DNA of 64,000 nucleotides from Gemmatimonadota bacterium (lineage in GTDB: Bacteria; Gemmatimonadota; Gemmatimonadetes; Gemmatimonadales; Gemmatimonadaceae), in assembly GCA_016714015.1 (NCBI GenBank), contig JADJNZ010000006.1, forward strand, positions 62,001-126,000, given 5' to 3'. Below, in pieces: positions 9,205-17,385 of the stretch. Made by a program: the position numbers and the translations under genes. Position 1 is the first letter of the stretch, and every line of letters starts with the position of its first letter. The notes under the pieces were generated by a model. That model did not search any database, had not been told where the DNA came from, and saw only the letters and a list, made by a program, of their open reading frames with translations.

Positions 9205-11382
9205 ATGTCCCGCCGCCTCGTTGTCGTCGCGCTCCTCGTCCTCGCCGCCTGCGGCGACCAAGCCGGTCCCGCCGCCGCCGACGTCGCGCGCTGGGAGGAC
9301 CGGGCCTCACGCGTGACGATCGCGCGCGACGAGTGGGGCATCCCGCACGTGAAGGGCACGAGCGACGCCGACGCGGTCTTCGGGATGATCTACGCGCAGG
9401 CCGAGGACGACTTCAACCGGATCGAGGTGAACTACCTGAACGCGCTCGGGCGGCTCGCCGAGGCGGAGGGCGAGGCGGCGCTCTGGAGCGACCTGCGCAT
9501 GCGGCTCTTCATCGAGCCGGATTCGTTGCGGGCGACCTACGCGTCGAGCCCGGAATGGCTGCGCGCGCTCATGGATGCGTGGGCGGACGGCCTCAACTAC
9601 TACCTGCACGTGAATCCGGCCGTGACGCCGCGCGTGCTGACGCATTTCGAGCCGTGGATGGCGCTCGCGTTCAGCGAAGGGAGCATCGGCGGGGACATCG
9701 AGACCGTCTCGCTCGCCGAACTGGAGAAGTTCTACGGCGGCACGACGACGATCGCCGACGCGCCGCGCCCGCCGCGCGCGCCATCGGGGTCGAACGGCTT
9801 CGCGATCGCCCCGTCCCGCAGCGCGTCGGGGAAGGCGCTGCTGCTGATCAACCCGCACACGTCGTTCTTCTTCCGCGAGGAGCTGCAGGTCACCTCCGAC
9901 TCCGGGCTGAACGCGTACGGGGCGGTGACGTGGGGGCAGTTCTTCGTGTACCAGGGCTTCAACGCCACCGCGGGCTGGATGCACACGTCGAGCAACAACG
10001 ACGCGATCGACGAGTTCGCGGTGGCGGTCACGCCCGGCGACTCCGGTCACAGCTACGCGTTCGGCGCGGAGACGCGGCGGGTGCGCTCGCGGACGGTGAC
10101 GCTCGCGTACCGCACGGCGGAGGGGATGCGCACGCGGGACTTCACGGTGCATGCGACCCATCATGGGCCGGTGGTGCGCGCCGCGGACGGCAAGTGGATC
10201 GCGGTGCGGCTCATGCAGGAGCCGCTCAAGGCGCTCACGCAGTCGTACACGCGGACCAAGGCGCGGAACCTCGCCGAGTTCCGCGCGACGATGGAGCTGC
10301 ACACGAACTCCTCCAACAACACCGTCTTCGCCGACGCCGAGGGGAACATCGCGTACTTCCACGCGAACTTCGTCCCGCGGCGCGACACGCGCCTCGACTA
10401 CGCGCGCCCGGTGGACGGCAACGACCCGGCGACCGAGTGGCAGGGGATCCACGCGGTGGACGAGTCGCCGAACGTGATCAATCCCGCGACGGGCTGGATC
10501 CAGAACACCAACAACCATCCCTACTCGGCGGCCGGCGCGGCCAGTCCGCGCGCGCGCGACTACGCGAAGTACTTCGAGGACGGCGAAGGGGAGAACGCGC
10601 GCGGCGTGCACGCGATCGAGGTGCTCACGCGCGAGTCGCGGTTCGACCTCGACAAGCTCATCGCCGCGGCGTACGACCCGCACCTCACCGCCTTCGATGC
10701 GCTCATCCCGGCGCTCGTGCGCGACTGGAGTGCCCTCCCCGCCGGCGACCGTCGGGCGGCGCTCGCCGAGCCGGTCGCGCTGCTCCGCGCCTGGGACCGC
10801 CGTTCGGGCGTCGCCTCCGAGGCCACGACGCTCGCGGTGTACTGGGGCGAGGACCTCTGGCAGCGGTCGCAGGCCGACCCCGAAGCGGAAGGGTCGTCGC
10901 TCGTGACCTTCATGGCGACGCGCGCCCCGGGCGCGGATCGCCTCGAGTCGCTCGAGGCCGCCGTCGCCCGCCTCACCGCCGACTTCGGCTCGTGGAAGGT
11001 GCAGTGGGGCGAGGTGAACCGCTTCCAGCGCCTCACGGGCGACATCGTGCAGCCCTTCGCCGACTCGGGCGCGAGCACGCCGGTCGGGTTCACCTCGTCG
11101 CGCTGGGGATCGCTCGCGGCCTTCCAGGCGCGCCCGTATCCGGGCACCAAGCGGATCTACGGCACGAGCGGGAACAGCTTCGTCGCGGTGGTCGAGTTCG
11201 GCGACTCCGTGACCGCGCGCGCGGTCACGGCGGGCGGGCTCAACAGCGTCCCCGGGTCGGCGCACTTCAACGACCAGGCGGAGCGCTACGCGCGCGGCGA
11301 GTTGCGCGCGGTGCACTTCACGCGCGCGCAGCTCGAGGGGCACATCACCCGCGAGTATCGTCCGGGCGCGTCGCCCCGCTAG
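9205..11382 (+). CDS. Penicillin acylase-family N-terminal nucleophile hydrolase (lipoprotein)
   Basis: The product is 725 residues with a lipoprotein signal whose lipobox Cys is residue 16 ('LVLAACGD'). Family landmarks are 'VTIARDEWGIPHVKG', 'DADAVFGMIYAQAEDDFNR', and the processing site 'GSNGFAIAPSRSASGKALLL', where Ser196 would become the N-terminal nucleophile of the beta chain after self-cleavage. Later blocks include 'HHGPVV', 'NNTVFADAEGNIAYFHANF', 'QNTNNHPYS' and the C-terminal 'GTSGNSFVAVVEFGD'. The family covers penicillin G/V acylases, cephalosporin acylases and acyl-homoserine-lactone acylases. The sequence does not settle the substrate; amide hydrolysis in the periplasm is the safe call. 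Its TAG stop shares the CTAG at 11379-11382 with the stop of the convergent kinase. Confidence 0.88.
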   Translation: MSRRLVVVALLVLAACGDQAGPAAADVARWEDRASRVTIARDEWGIPHVKGTSDADAVFGMIYAQAEDDFNRIEVNYLNALGRLAEAEGEAALWSDLRMRLFIEPDSLRATYASSPEWLRALMDAWADGLNYYLHVNPAVTPRVLTHFEPWMALAFSEGSIGGDIETVSLAELEKFYGGTTTIADAPRPPRAPSGSNGFAIAPSRSASGKALLLINPHTSFFFREELQVTSDSGLNAYGAVTWGQFFVYQGFNATAGWMHTSSNNDAIDEFAVAVTPGDSGHSYAFGAETRRVRSRTVTLAYRTAEGMRTRDFTVHATHHGPVVRAADGKWIAVRLMQEPLKALTQSYTRTKARNLAEFRATMELHTNSSNNTVFADAEGNIAYFHANFVPRRDTRLDYARPVDGNDPATEWQGIHAVDESPNVINPATGWIQNTNNHPYSAAGAASPRARDYAKYFEDGEGENARGVHAIEVLTRESRFDLDKLIAAAYDPHLTAFDALIPALVRDWSALPAGDRRAALAEPVALLRAWDRRSGVASEATTLAVYWGEDLWQRSQADPEAEGSSLVTFMATRAPGADRLESLEAAVARLTADFGSWKVQWGEVNRFQRLTGDIVQPFADSGASTPVGFTSSRWGSLAAFQARPYPGTKRIYGTSGNSFVAVVEFGDSVTARAVTAGGLNSVPGSAHFNDQAERYARGELRAVHFTRAQLEGHITREYRPGASPR

Positions 11383-13823
11383 CGCTCGTCGCTGTCCCCG
11401 CGGAGCGCCGCGGCGATCGCCTGGGTGAGTGCCGTCGTCGTGAACGGCTTCGCGATGATGGCATTCACCTGCTGCGCGAGTGACTGGTCGTCCTCGCGTT
11501 CGGTCGCGTAGCCGGTCACGCAGATGATGGGCGTACCGGGCCGGAGCACGCGGAAGCGCGCGACGACCTCGCGCCCGGAGAGGCCGGGCATCATGAGGTC
11601 GGTGATCAGCAGGTCGATCCGCTCGGCGGGATCCTCGGCGATCGCGAGCGCGCGCGCGCCGTCCTCGGCGTCGACCACCGCGAAGCCCGACCGGGTGAGC
11701 ATCCGCGTGCTCGCCCGGCGGACGAGCGCGTCGTCATCGACGAGGAGGATGCGCGCGGTGGAGGCGGGCGCGGCCTCGACGGCATCGACGACCAGGACGG
11801 GGGACGAGATGCGCCGATGGGCCGGCAGCCGGATCCGCGCGGTGGTGCCGGTGCCGACCGTGCTGCACATCTCCACCGTGCCGCCCGCGCGCCGCACGAT
11901 CGAGGCGACCATCGCGAGCCCGAGGCCGGTCCCCCGCCCCGGCGACTTGGTCGAGAAGAAGGGCTCGAACACGCGCGCGAGGTGCTCCGGTGCGATCCCG
12001 GTCCCATCATCCGTCACCTCGATCAGCACCTGCGCGCCGTCCCCACCCGCGGGCGACTCGGCCGCGACGCGCAGGGTCACGGTCCCGGAGACGGGGATCG
12101 CGTCGCGCGCGTTGGCGACGAGGTTCACGAGCACCTGTTCGAGCTGCGCACGGTCGAGCAGGACGGTGGCGCTCGGGGCGTCCACACGCAGGACGCAGGT
12201 GCGCAGGGGACCGAGCAGCTGCGTGAACGTCGGCCGGAGCGCCTCGAGGACCTGCGCGGGTTCCACCGGCACCGGCCGGATCACGTGCCGGCCGCTGAAC
12301 CCGAGGAGCTGTCGCGTGATGCCGGCCCCGCGTTCGGCCGCGGCGCCGATCGCCCGCGCGTCCTCGCGCGCGAGCGCCCCCTCGGGGAGGTCGCGCGCGA
12401 GCACCTCGGCGTGCACCTGCAGCGCGGCGAGCGTGTTGTTGAACGAATGCGCGATGCGCCCGGCCATCTCCGAGAGCATGACGAGCTTGCGCGAGTGGCC
12501 GAGCGCCTGCTCGAGCGCGGTCTCCTGCGAGACGTCGCGCGCGTTGAGGACGAAGCCCTCGACGGCCGGGTCGTCGCGGCGATCCTGCGCGCGCAGCTCG
12601 ATGTCGCGCCACGAGCCCTCGGTCGCGCGCAGGCGGCACCGGTACGCGCGCACGCCGAGGCTCGTCGCGCGTTCCTCGAGCCACTCGAGCGCGCCGGCGC
12701 GGTCGGCGGGGTGCAGCAGCGCGCCGAAGGCGAGCCCGTCCACCGGACCGAGGACGCGTTCGGCCGACGGGCTCGCGTAGGCGATCCGGCGATCGTCGCG
12801 CACGAGCAGCACGAGGTCGCTGGCGCTCGCGACGAGCGTGCGGAACACGGCAGCCTGTCGCGCCGTCTCCTCCGCGAGCCCCGCGTTCTCGTGCAGGGTG
12901 ATCCACTGCCGGACGATCAGCAGCACCGTCATGAGCGCCGCGGCCACGACGACGTCGAGCGTCGAGCGCCCGCCCTCCACGGCGAAGGCGAGGAGGAGCA
13001 GCGCGTACGCGGCGGCGACGAAGAGCGACGGCGCGAGGCTGCCGCTCGATGCGCGGTGCGGTGTCGGTCGCGCCTGCACGGCCTCGATGGCCCGCAACGC
13101 TGCGCCCCACCGCAGCACCCAGGCGCCGAACCAGAGCGCGTCCACCCAATGCCCGGGCGCGTAGTCGAGCACCACGCGCACCCAGAAGAAGTCGGTGATG
13201 ATGTAGAGGATGTGCGCGGCGAGCGCGACGCCGATGATCCGGCGGATGTGACGGTCGCGGGCGCGCAGCAGCGCGACCGACGCCGCGATGGTCGCGAGCC
13301 ACTCGATCCCTTGCACGAGGGCGTCCGACAGCTCGTCGCCGCCGGCGAGCATCGGCGCGACGGCGAAGTGCCAGGAGAGCGCGAGCGCGCCGACCGCGAA
13401 GAGCGCACCGTCCACCCGCACGCGCGCATCGCGCCAGCGCACGCCCGGGTCGACGGGGAAGCTCAGGAACGACGCGCAGAGGAACGGGACGTAGGCGAGG
13501 TCGGTGAGTCGGTTGACCGAGTCCGAGAAGGGGACGCCCACCGCCTGCTGCCAATAGGTCCAGACGAATCCGTTGGCGGTGACGAGCGCGTGCGCGACCG
13601 CCATGAGGCGGAGCGCCCGACGGAGCCGGGGATCGCCGCTCGCCGTGCCGGTGCGCCAGAGCACCGCGCTGGTGATCACCCCGAGCGCGAAGTACGCGAG
13701 GTTCACGACCGCGACGATCCATCCGCCCAATGGCATGAGGAACGCGAGCCCCGCATACCAGGCGAGGATGTAGACCGCGACGCCGCCCCGCAGCCGCGCG
13801 AACGCGTCCGGATGGCCGCTCAT
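11379..13823 (-). CDS. Membrane PAS hybrid histidine kinase with C-terminal receiver
   Basis: The product is 814 residues from ATG 13823. An N-terminal array of about eight membrane helices (to about residue 310) is followed by a PAS domain ('LVASASDLVLLVRDDRRIAY'). A HisKA helix carries the phospho-acceptor His in 'AGRIAHSFNNTLAAL'. The HATPase domain has intact N box ('NLVANARDA'), G1 ('DDGTGIA'), F box ('FEPFFSTK') and G2 ('GTGLGLA'). A C-terminal receiver shows the acidic pair in 'ILLVDDDALV', the phospho-acceptor Asp in 'LLITDLMMPGLSG' and 'AKPF'. All motifs needed for autophosphorylation and internal phosphotransfer are visible. The start overlaps the stop of the paralogous kinase upstream by four bases. 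No output regulator is adjacent, so its partner is elsewhere or is the upstream protein. Confidence 0.88.
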   Translation of the reverse strand: MSGHPDAFARLRGGVAVYILAWYAGLAFLMPLGGWIVAVVNLAYFALGVITSAVLWRTGTASGDPRLRRALRLMAVAHALVTANGFVWTYWQQAVGVPFSDSVNRLTDLAYVPFLCASFLSFPVDPGVRWRDARVRVDGALFAVGALALSWHFAVAPMLAGGDELSDALVQGIEWLATIAASVALLRARDRHIRRIIGVALAAHILYIITDFFWVRVVLDYAPGHWVDALWFGAWVLRWGAALRAIEAVQARPTPHRASSGSLAPSLFVAAAYALLLLAFAVEGGRSTLDVVVAAALMTVLLIVRQWITLHENAGLAEETARQAAVFRTLVASASDLVLLVRDDRRIAYASPSAERVLGPVDGLAFGALLHPADRAGALEWLEERATSLGVRAYRCRLRATEGSWRDIELRAQDRRDDPAVEGFVLNARDVSQETALEQALGHSRKLVMLSEMAGRIAHSFNNTLAALQVHAEVLARDLPEGALAREDARAIGAAAERGAGITRQLLGFSGRHVIRPVPVEPAQVLEALRPTFTQLLGPLRTCVLRVDAPSATVLLDRAQLEQVLVNLVANARDAIPVSGTVTLRVAAESPAGGDGAQVLIEVTDDGTGIAPEHLARVFEPFFSTKSPGRGTGLGLAMVASIVRRAGGTVEMCSTVGTGTTARIRLPAHRRISSPVLVVDAVEAAPASTARILLVDDDALVRRASTRMLTRSGFAVVDAEDGARALAIAEDPAERIDLLITDLMMPGLSGREVVARFRVLRPGTPIICVTGYATEREDDQSLAQQVNAIIAKPFTTTALTQAIAAALRGDSDER

Positions 13824-15931
13824 TGGTGCACCGCCGGCAGCAGCGCGGCGTAGCGCGCCCGGTCGCCTTGCCGCTCGCGCAGCACGGTGCCGCCCAGTTC
13901 GCGACAGGCGGCGAGCGCGATGAGCAGCGCGAGGTCGCCCGGCGCGAGGTCCCACTCATGCCCCGCCTCCATCCGCACGGCCTCCTCGCGCGCCACCGGC
14001 ACGCCCGCCTCCAGCGCGTCGCCAGCGCTCAGCTCGACGTAGAGGCGCGGCTCGATCCCCATCGCGGTGGCCTCGGGGTCCTCGATCGCGCGCTCGGCGA
14101 GCGTGAGCTGCAAGCCCTCGGCCCGGGCATCGGCACGCGCGGCGTCGAGCAGTCCGTCGATCACCTGCGTGACCGCCGCGCGATCGGCGAGAACGGTGAT
14201 CGCCGCGCCAGGGGCGACCTGCACGACGGCGCCTGGCACAGCGGCCACCGCCTCGTGCAGCGCGTCGGCGACGGCGATCGCCGCCACCGGACCCTGCTTG
14301 CGGCGGCTAAGGGTGAGCAGGCCGCGCGTGAGCGACTGGGCGCGATCGCTCGCGGCGCGGATCGCCTGCACGTCCTCGCGCCCGCGCACGTCGAGGTCGG
14401 CGTCGGCATCGAGCAGCTCGGCGTGCGACGCGACGACCGTGAGGATGTTGTTGAGGTCGTGCGCGAGACCGCCGGCGAGCACACCGAGCGCCTCGAGCGG
14501 TTGCGCCTCGGCGAGCCCCTCGGCGAGGCGCGCCTCGCGCGTGCGGTCGATGCCGTGGAGCACGATCGCATCGATGAGCGGGTCACCACGATGGTCGTGG
14601 AACTGCCCCTCGAAGGTGCGCCAACGGCCGAGGCGGTCGCGGGCCCGCAGCCGGAGCTCCCGCACCGCGCCGCCTCCTGCGCCGGAGGGCTCGGCGCCGA
14701 TCGCCGCGCGCAACGCCTCGTGATCATCGGGATGGATGATCCCCCAGAGTGTCGTGTCCTCGCCGCTCTGGATCGCGGGCCCGAAGGTGCGCACCGTCGC
14801 GGGACTCGCATAACGCAGGATCCCGCGCCGGTCGAACATCACCACGGCATCGTACGCGTACTGCAGCAGCGCCTCGTAGCGCGCCCCTTCGCGCTCGAGA
14901 CGATGGGCGAGCTGGTCGCGCTCGTCCAGTTCGAGCCCTTGACGCGTGACGAGCAGCAGCGCGAGCACCGCGCTCACGACGGCAGAGAGCACGCTGTCGC
15001 GCCCATCGCCGAGGAGCGTCTGGCCGAGGAGCGCGGCGACGGAGGCGAGGAGGAAGGCGTGCGGCACGAGTCCGCTCACGTACGGCTGCTCGACCGCCTC
15101 GTCGGGCCGGAGGTCGCGCGGGCGCAGGGTCTCGGCGGCGCGCGCGCCGGCCCACATCAGGACCCAGACGAAGAACCAGGCGGCGTCGATCGCGCCGAAG
15201 GCGGTGAAGTCGGCGGCGCCGGCCTCCCGCCAGATGAGGATGTCCGGCGCGATCCGCAGCGCGAGCCCGATGAGCATCCAGCGTGCGGCCGCCCGCGTGG
15301 AGGCGCGCGCCGCGCGCAGGTGCAGCCGCGCGACGAGGAGCACCGCCAGGGCGTCGCCGAACACGAGCACGACGTCATCGACGGCCGCGGTGAGCGCCTC
15401 CGGCGACCGCAGGAGCGGTCCGATCGCGAAGTACCAGCCGACGAGCGCGCTGCCGATGATGACCGTGAGTCCGTCGATGCGGGCCCGCTCGCCGTCGCGG
15501 CCCCGCCACCGCGCCACCGGGAAGAGCACGAGCGCCGGCAGGCTGAGGCCGAGGTAGGCGACCTTGAGCGCCACGAGCCAGGCCGGCCGCGGATCGCCGG
15601 CCATCGGCGCGTCGAGCGCGTTCCAGACGGTGCCGTAGGTGAACCGCGCGAGGGCACTGAGCGCGAGCAGGAGCCAGCCGATCCGCTCGCCGTCGTGCCA
15701 CGCGCCGCGGGCGAGCCGGCCGAGTTGCCAGACGGTCGCGATCGCGAGGACGGAGTACAGTCCCCAGTCGACGCCATCCCAGGCGAAGCCGTCCCCTCCG
15801 GTGGCGGCCAGCCCCGCGGCGATCGCGGCGTACGCCCCGAGGACCCCGACGATGACGCGGTCATCGGGTCGGCGGGGGAAGCCGCTCCCCCATGGGAGGC
15901 GACTCCAACGGGTCGGGAGGGGAGCGGTCAC
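13820..15931 (-). CDS. Membrane PAS histidine kinase paralogue with degenerate ATP-binding domain
   Basis: The product is 703 residues from GTG 15931; an alternative GTG at 15973 lies inside a hairpin and is less likely. It has the same layout as the downstream kinase: about eight membrane helices, a PAS domain ('LLQYAYDAVVMFDRRGILRY') and a HisKA helix with His in 'AGGLAHDLNNILTVV'. The catalytic domain is badly eroded. The position of the N box reads 'GLLDAARADA' instead of N-x-x-x-N, and the G1 position reads 'LSAGDALEAG' with no D-x-G-x-G. No F or G2 box can be found, and there is no receiver. It may keep the dimerisation helix and sensor while lacking ATP binding, acting as a partner or phospho-acceptor. 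It is translationally coupled to the intact kinase by an ATGA overlap. Confidence 0.8.
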   Translation of the reverse strand: MTAPLPTRWSRLPWGSGFPRRPDDRVIVGVLGAYAAIAAGLAATGGDGFAWDGVDWGLYSVLAIATVWQLGRLARGAWHDGERIGWLLLALSALARFTYGTVWNALDAPMAGDPRPAWLVALKVAYLGLSLPALVLFPVARWRGRDGERARIDGLTVIIGSALVGWYFAIGPLLRSPEALTAAVDDVVLVFGDALAVLLVARLHLRAARASTRAAARWMLIGLALRIAPDILIWREAGAADFTAFGAIDAAWFFVWVLMWAGARAAETLRPRDLRPDEAVEQPYVSGLVPHAFLLASVAALLGQTLLGDGRDSVLSAVVSAVLALLLVTRQGLELDERDQLAHRLEREGARYEALLQYAYDAVVMFDRRGILRYASPATVRTFGPAIQSGEDTTLWGIIHPDDHEALRAAIGAEPSGAGGGAVRELRLRARDRLGRWRTFEGQFHDHRGDPLIDAIVLHGIDRTREARLAEGLAEAQPLEALGVLAGGLAHDLNNILTVVASHAELLDADADLDVRGREDVQAIRAASDRAQSLTRGLLTLSRRKQGPVAAIAVADALHEAVAAVPGAVVQVAPGAAITVLADRAAVTQVIDGLLDAARADARAEGLQLTLAERAIEDPEATAMGIEPRLYVELSAGDALEAGVPVAREEAVRMEAGHEWDLAPGDLALLIALAACRELGGTVLRERQGDRARYAALLPAVHQ

Positions 15932-15960
15932 GTCGAAGGGAGAAAGGGCACGCACGGAGC

Positions 15961-15984
15961 GTGGGCCGCGCACGCGCGGCCCAC
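15961..15984 (-). terminator. Perfect 11-bp hairpin between a secreted-protein gene and the kinase pair
   Basis: GTGGGCCGCGC, a 2-base spacer and its exact complement GCGCGGCCCAC. It lies 63 bases downstream of the stop of the minus-strand gene ending at 16047 and before the kinase start. There is no long T run after it on the minus strand, only a pyrimidine-rich stretch, so termination is inferred from position. Confidence 0.5.
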
Positions 15985-16046
15985 ACCCCTGTCATCCCAG
16001 TCTCGACCCGGGGCGCGGCCGACTCAATCCGGCGCGCCCCCCGTGT

Positions 16047-17270
16047 TCACGGCTCGATCCGGACCCCGAGCTCCGACTTGGCGCCGGTGCCCTTGCCGAT
16101 GAGTTCCATCGTGTACATCGGCTTCTTCTCGTTGTCGATGGCGCTGAACTTCACCCATCCACCGGTCGTCGACTCGTCGAGCCACCAGTCGAGCGTGCCG
16201 CCCCCCTGCCCGAAGCGGACATGGCGCGCGGAGAAGGTCCCGGCCGGGGTGGTGATGGACTCGGTCCCGACGGTCGCGCCGTCGAGCGATTCCTTGGTGG
16301 GACGCCCGGTGAACGACCCGCGCATGTTCCAGGTCGTCCACTGCTCGGGGACCATCATCTCCTGCGGCTCGGCGTTGCCCGGGAGCTTGGCGCGCATCCG
16401 CACGAGACGCTGCACGTACTGGTCGCTGCCCTCGGGCTTGAAGAGCGCCTCGAGCACGACCGTGTCGGCGCCGTCGTCGTGCTTGGTGATCGTCTTCATG
16501 CGCCACCACTCGGCGCCGTCGGCCGTGCGCGCGAGGAAGGCGCGCTCGGTCTCCTGCACGTCGCCATCCTCATCGGTGGTCACCTTCCAGCGGGTCCACG
16601 CGCCGGGCGCGTAGTCCCCCTCGAACATCGTGGCGCCGGAGAGGTACTGGACGGCGAAGAGCTGCGAGATCCAGACCCAGGCGAAATCGGTGTTCCAGAC
16701 TGCCGGTCCCCGCATGCCGCGGCCGGCGCTACGGCCGCCGCCACCCGACGCGACCACGCCGAAGCTCCCGCGCAGCTGCGATTCGCGCGCCCGCAGCACG
16801 GCGAGCCCCGCCGTCGTGAAGCCGGAGTTGTCGCCCTCGAGCCAGCCGCGGATGCGATCGCGCAGGCGCCGGTACTCGGGAAGCTGGAATCCGCCCGCCG
16901 TCGCGGCCGCTGTCTCCGGACCGTCGAGGATCCGCTGCCGCTGCTTGCGGAGCGCGTCGGCATCGGCGTCGCCGCACTTGGCCTTGATCGCGATGCGCGC
17001 GGCGAGTCCACCGAGCCGGCTGCCGGTCGCCGAACCCGCGGCCTCGAAGTCGCGCTTGCACTCCTCGTACTTCCGGATCTTCGCCTCGGCGTCGTCCACC
17101 TGCGGTGCGACGGTCTCGCGCTCGCTCTTCTCCTTGGCGTGCGCGGTGAAGAAGCGGTCGAGGATGGCCTCGGTGATGTCGAGCGCGCGATCGGACTGCG
17201 CGCGCACGGGGGCCGGCAGGAGCAGTGCGGCGATGGCCGCCGCGACGACGAAGAGACGCGAGGAACGCAT
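16047..17270 (-). CDS. Secreted protein of unknown function
   Basis: The product is 407 residues from ATG 17270, which gives a classical signal peptide (about 1-23, 'PAPVRAQS'). The longer frame upstream would place charged sequence before it. The mature N-terminal third is helical and charged ('ITEAILDRFFTAHAKEKSER', 'DDAEAKIRKYEECKRDFEAA'). A Gly-rich loop ('VVASGGGGRSAGRG') separates it from a beta-rich C-terminal half with many Trp residues ('WNTDFAWVWISQLF', 'LDWWLDESTTGGWVKF') that resembles outer-membrane lipid-binding or DUF-type sandwich domains. No family was recognised. A promoter with a TATAGT -10 box at 17313-17318 sits about 43 bases upstream. Confidence 0.65.
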   Translation of the reverse strand: MRSSRLFVVAAAIAALLLPAPVRAQSDRALDITEAILDRFFTAHAKEKSERETVAPQVDDAEAKIRKYEECKRDFEAAGSATGSRLGGLAARIAIKAKCGDADADALRKQRQRILDGPETAAATAGGFQLPEYRRLRDRIRGWLEGDNSGFTTAGLAVLRARESQLRGSFGVVASGGGGRSAGRGMRGPAVWNTDFAWVWISQLFAVQYLSGATMFEGDYAPGAWTRWKVTTDEDGDVQETERAFLARTADGAEWWRMKTITKHDDGADTVVLEALFKPEGSDQYVQRLVRMRAKLPGNAEPQEMMVPEQWTTWNMRGSFTGRPTKESLDGATVGTESITTPAGTFSARHVRFGQGGGTLDWWLDESTTGGWVKFSAIDNEKKPMYTMELIGKGTGAKSELGVRIEP

Positions 17271-17300
17271 GGTGGTCCCGGGAGCGAAGGTCGGGGTGGA

Positions 17301-17319
17301 GTCGTACGACTTACTATAT
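17301..17319. promoter_or_regulatory. Promoter region with GTCGTACGAC palindrome and TACTATAT box between divergent genes
   Basis: The 10-bp perfect palindrome GTCGTACGAC (17301-17310) abuts TACTATAT (17312-17319). On the minus strand the latter reads TATAGT, a good -10 element giving a leader of about 35 bases for the secreted-protein gene starting at 17270. The palindrome would then sit at or just after the start of transcription, a typical repressor position. No -35 box is clear. Confidence 0.45.
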
Positions 17320-17385
17320 GACGGGAGTACGAGGCGGCGCCAGAAAGGAGTCACCTGATAGTGGCCAGCGGGCCGGCGGCCGCGC

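Noticed and set aside
9307..11343. A 678-codon minus-strand open frame opposite the penicillin acylase
   Set aside because: Arg/Val/His-rich shadow with no recognisable domain; the plus-strand frame has a signal peptide and active-site motifs.
13820..15973. GTG 15973 as the start of the degenerate kinase
   Set aside because: It lies inside a perfect 11-bp hairpin; the in-frame GTG 15931 just before the first membrane helix region is more plausible, though not proven.
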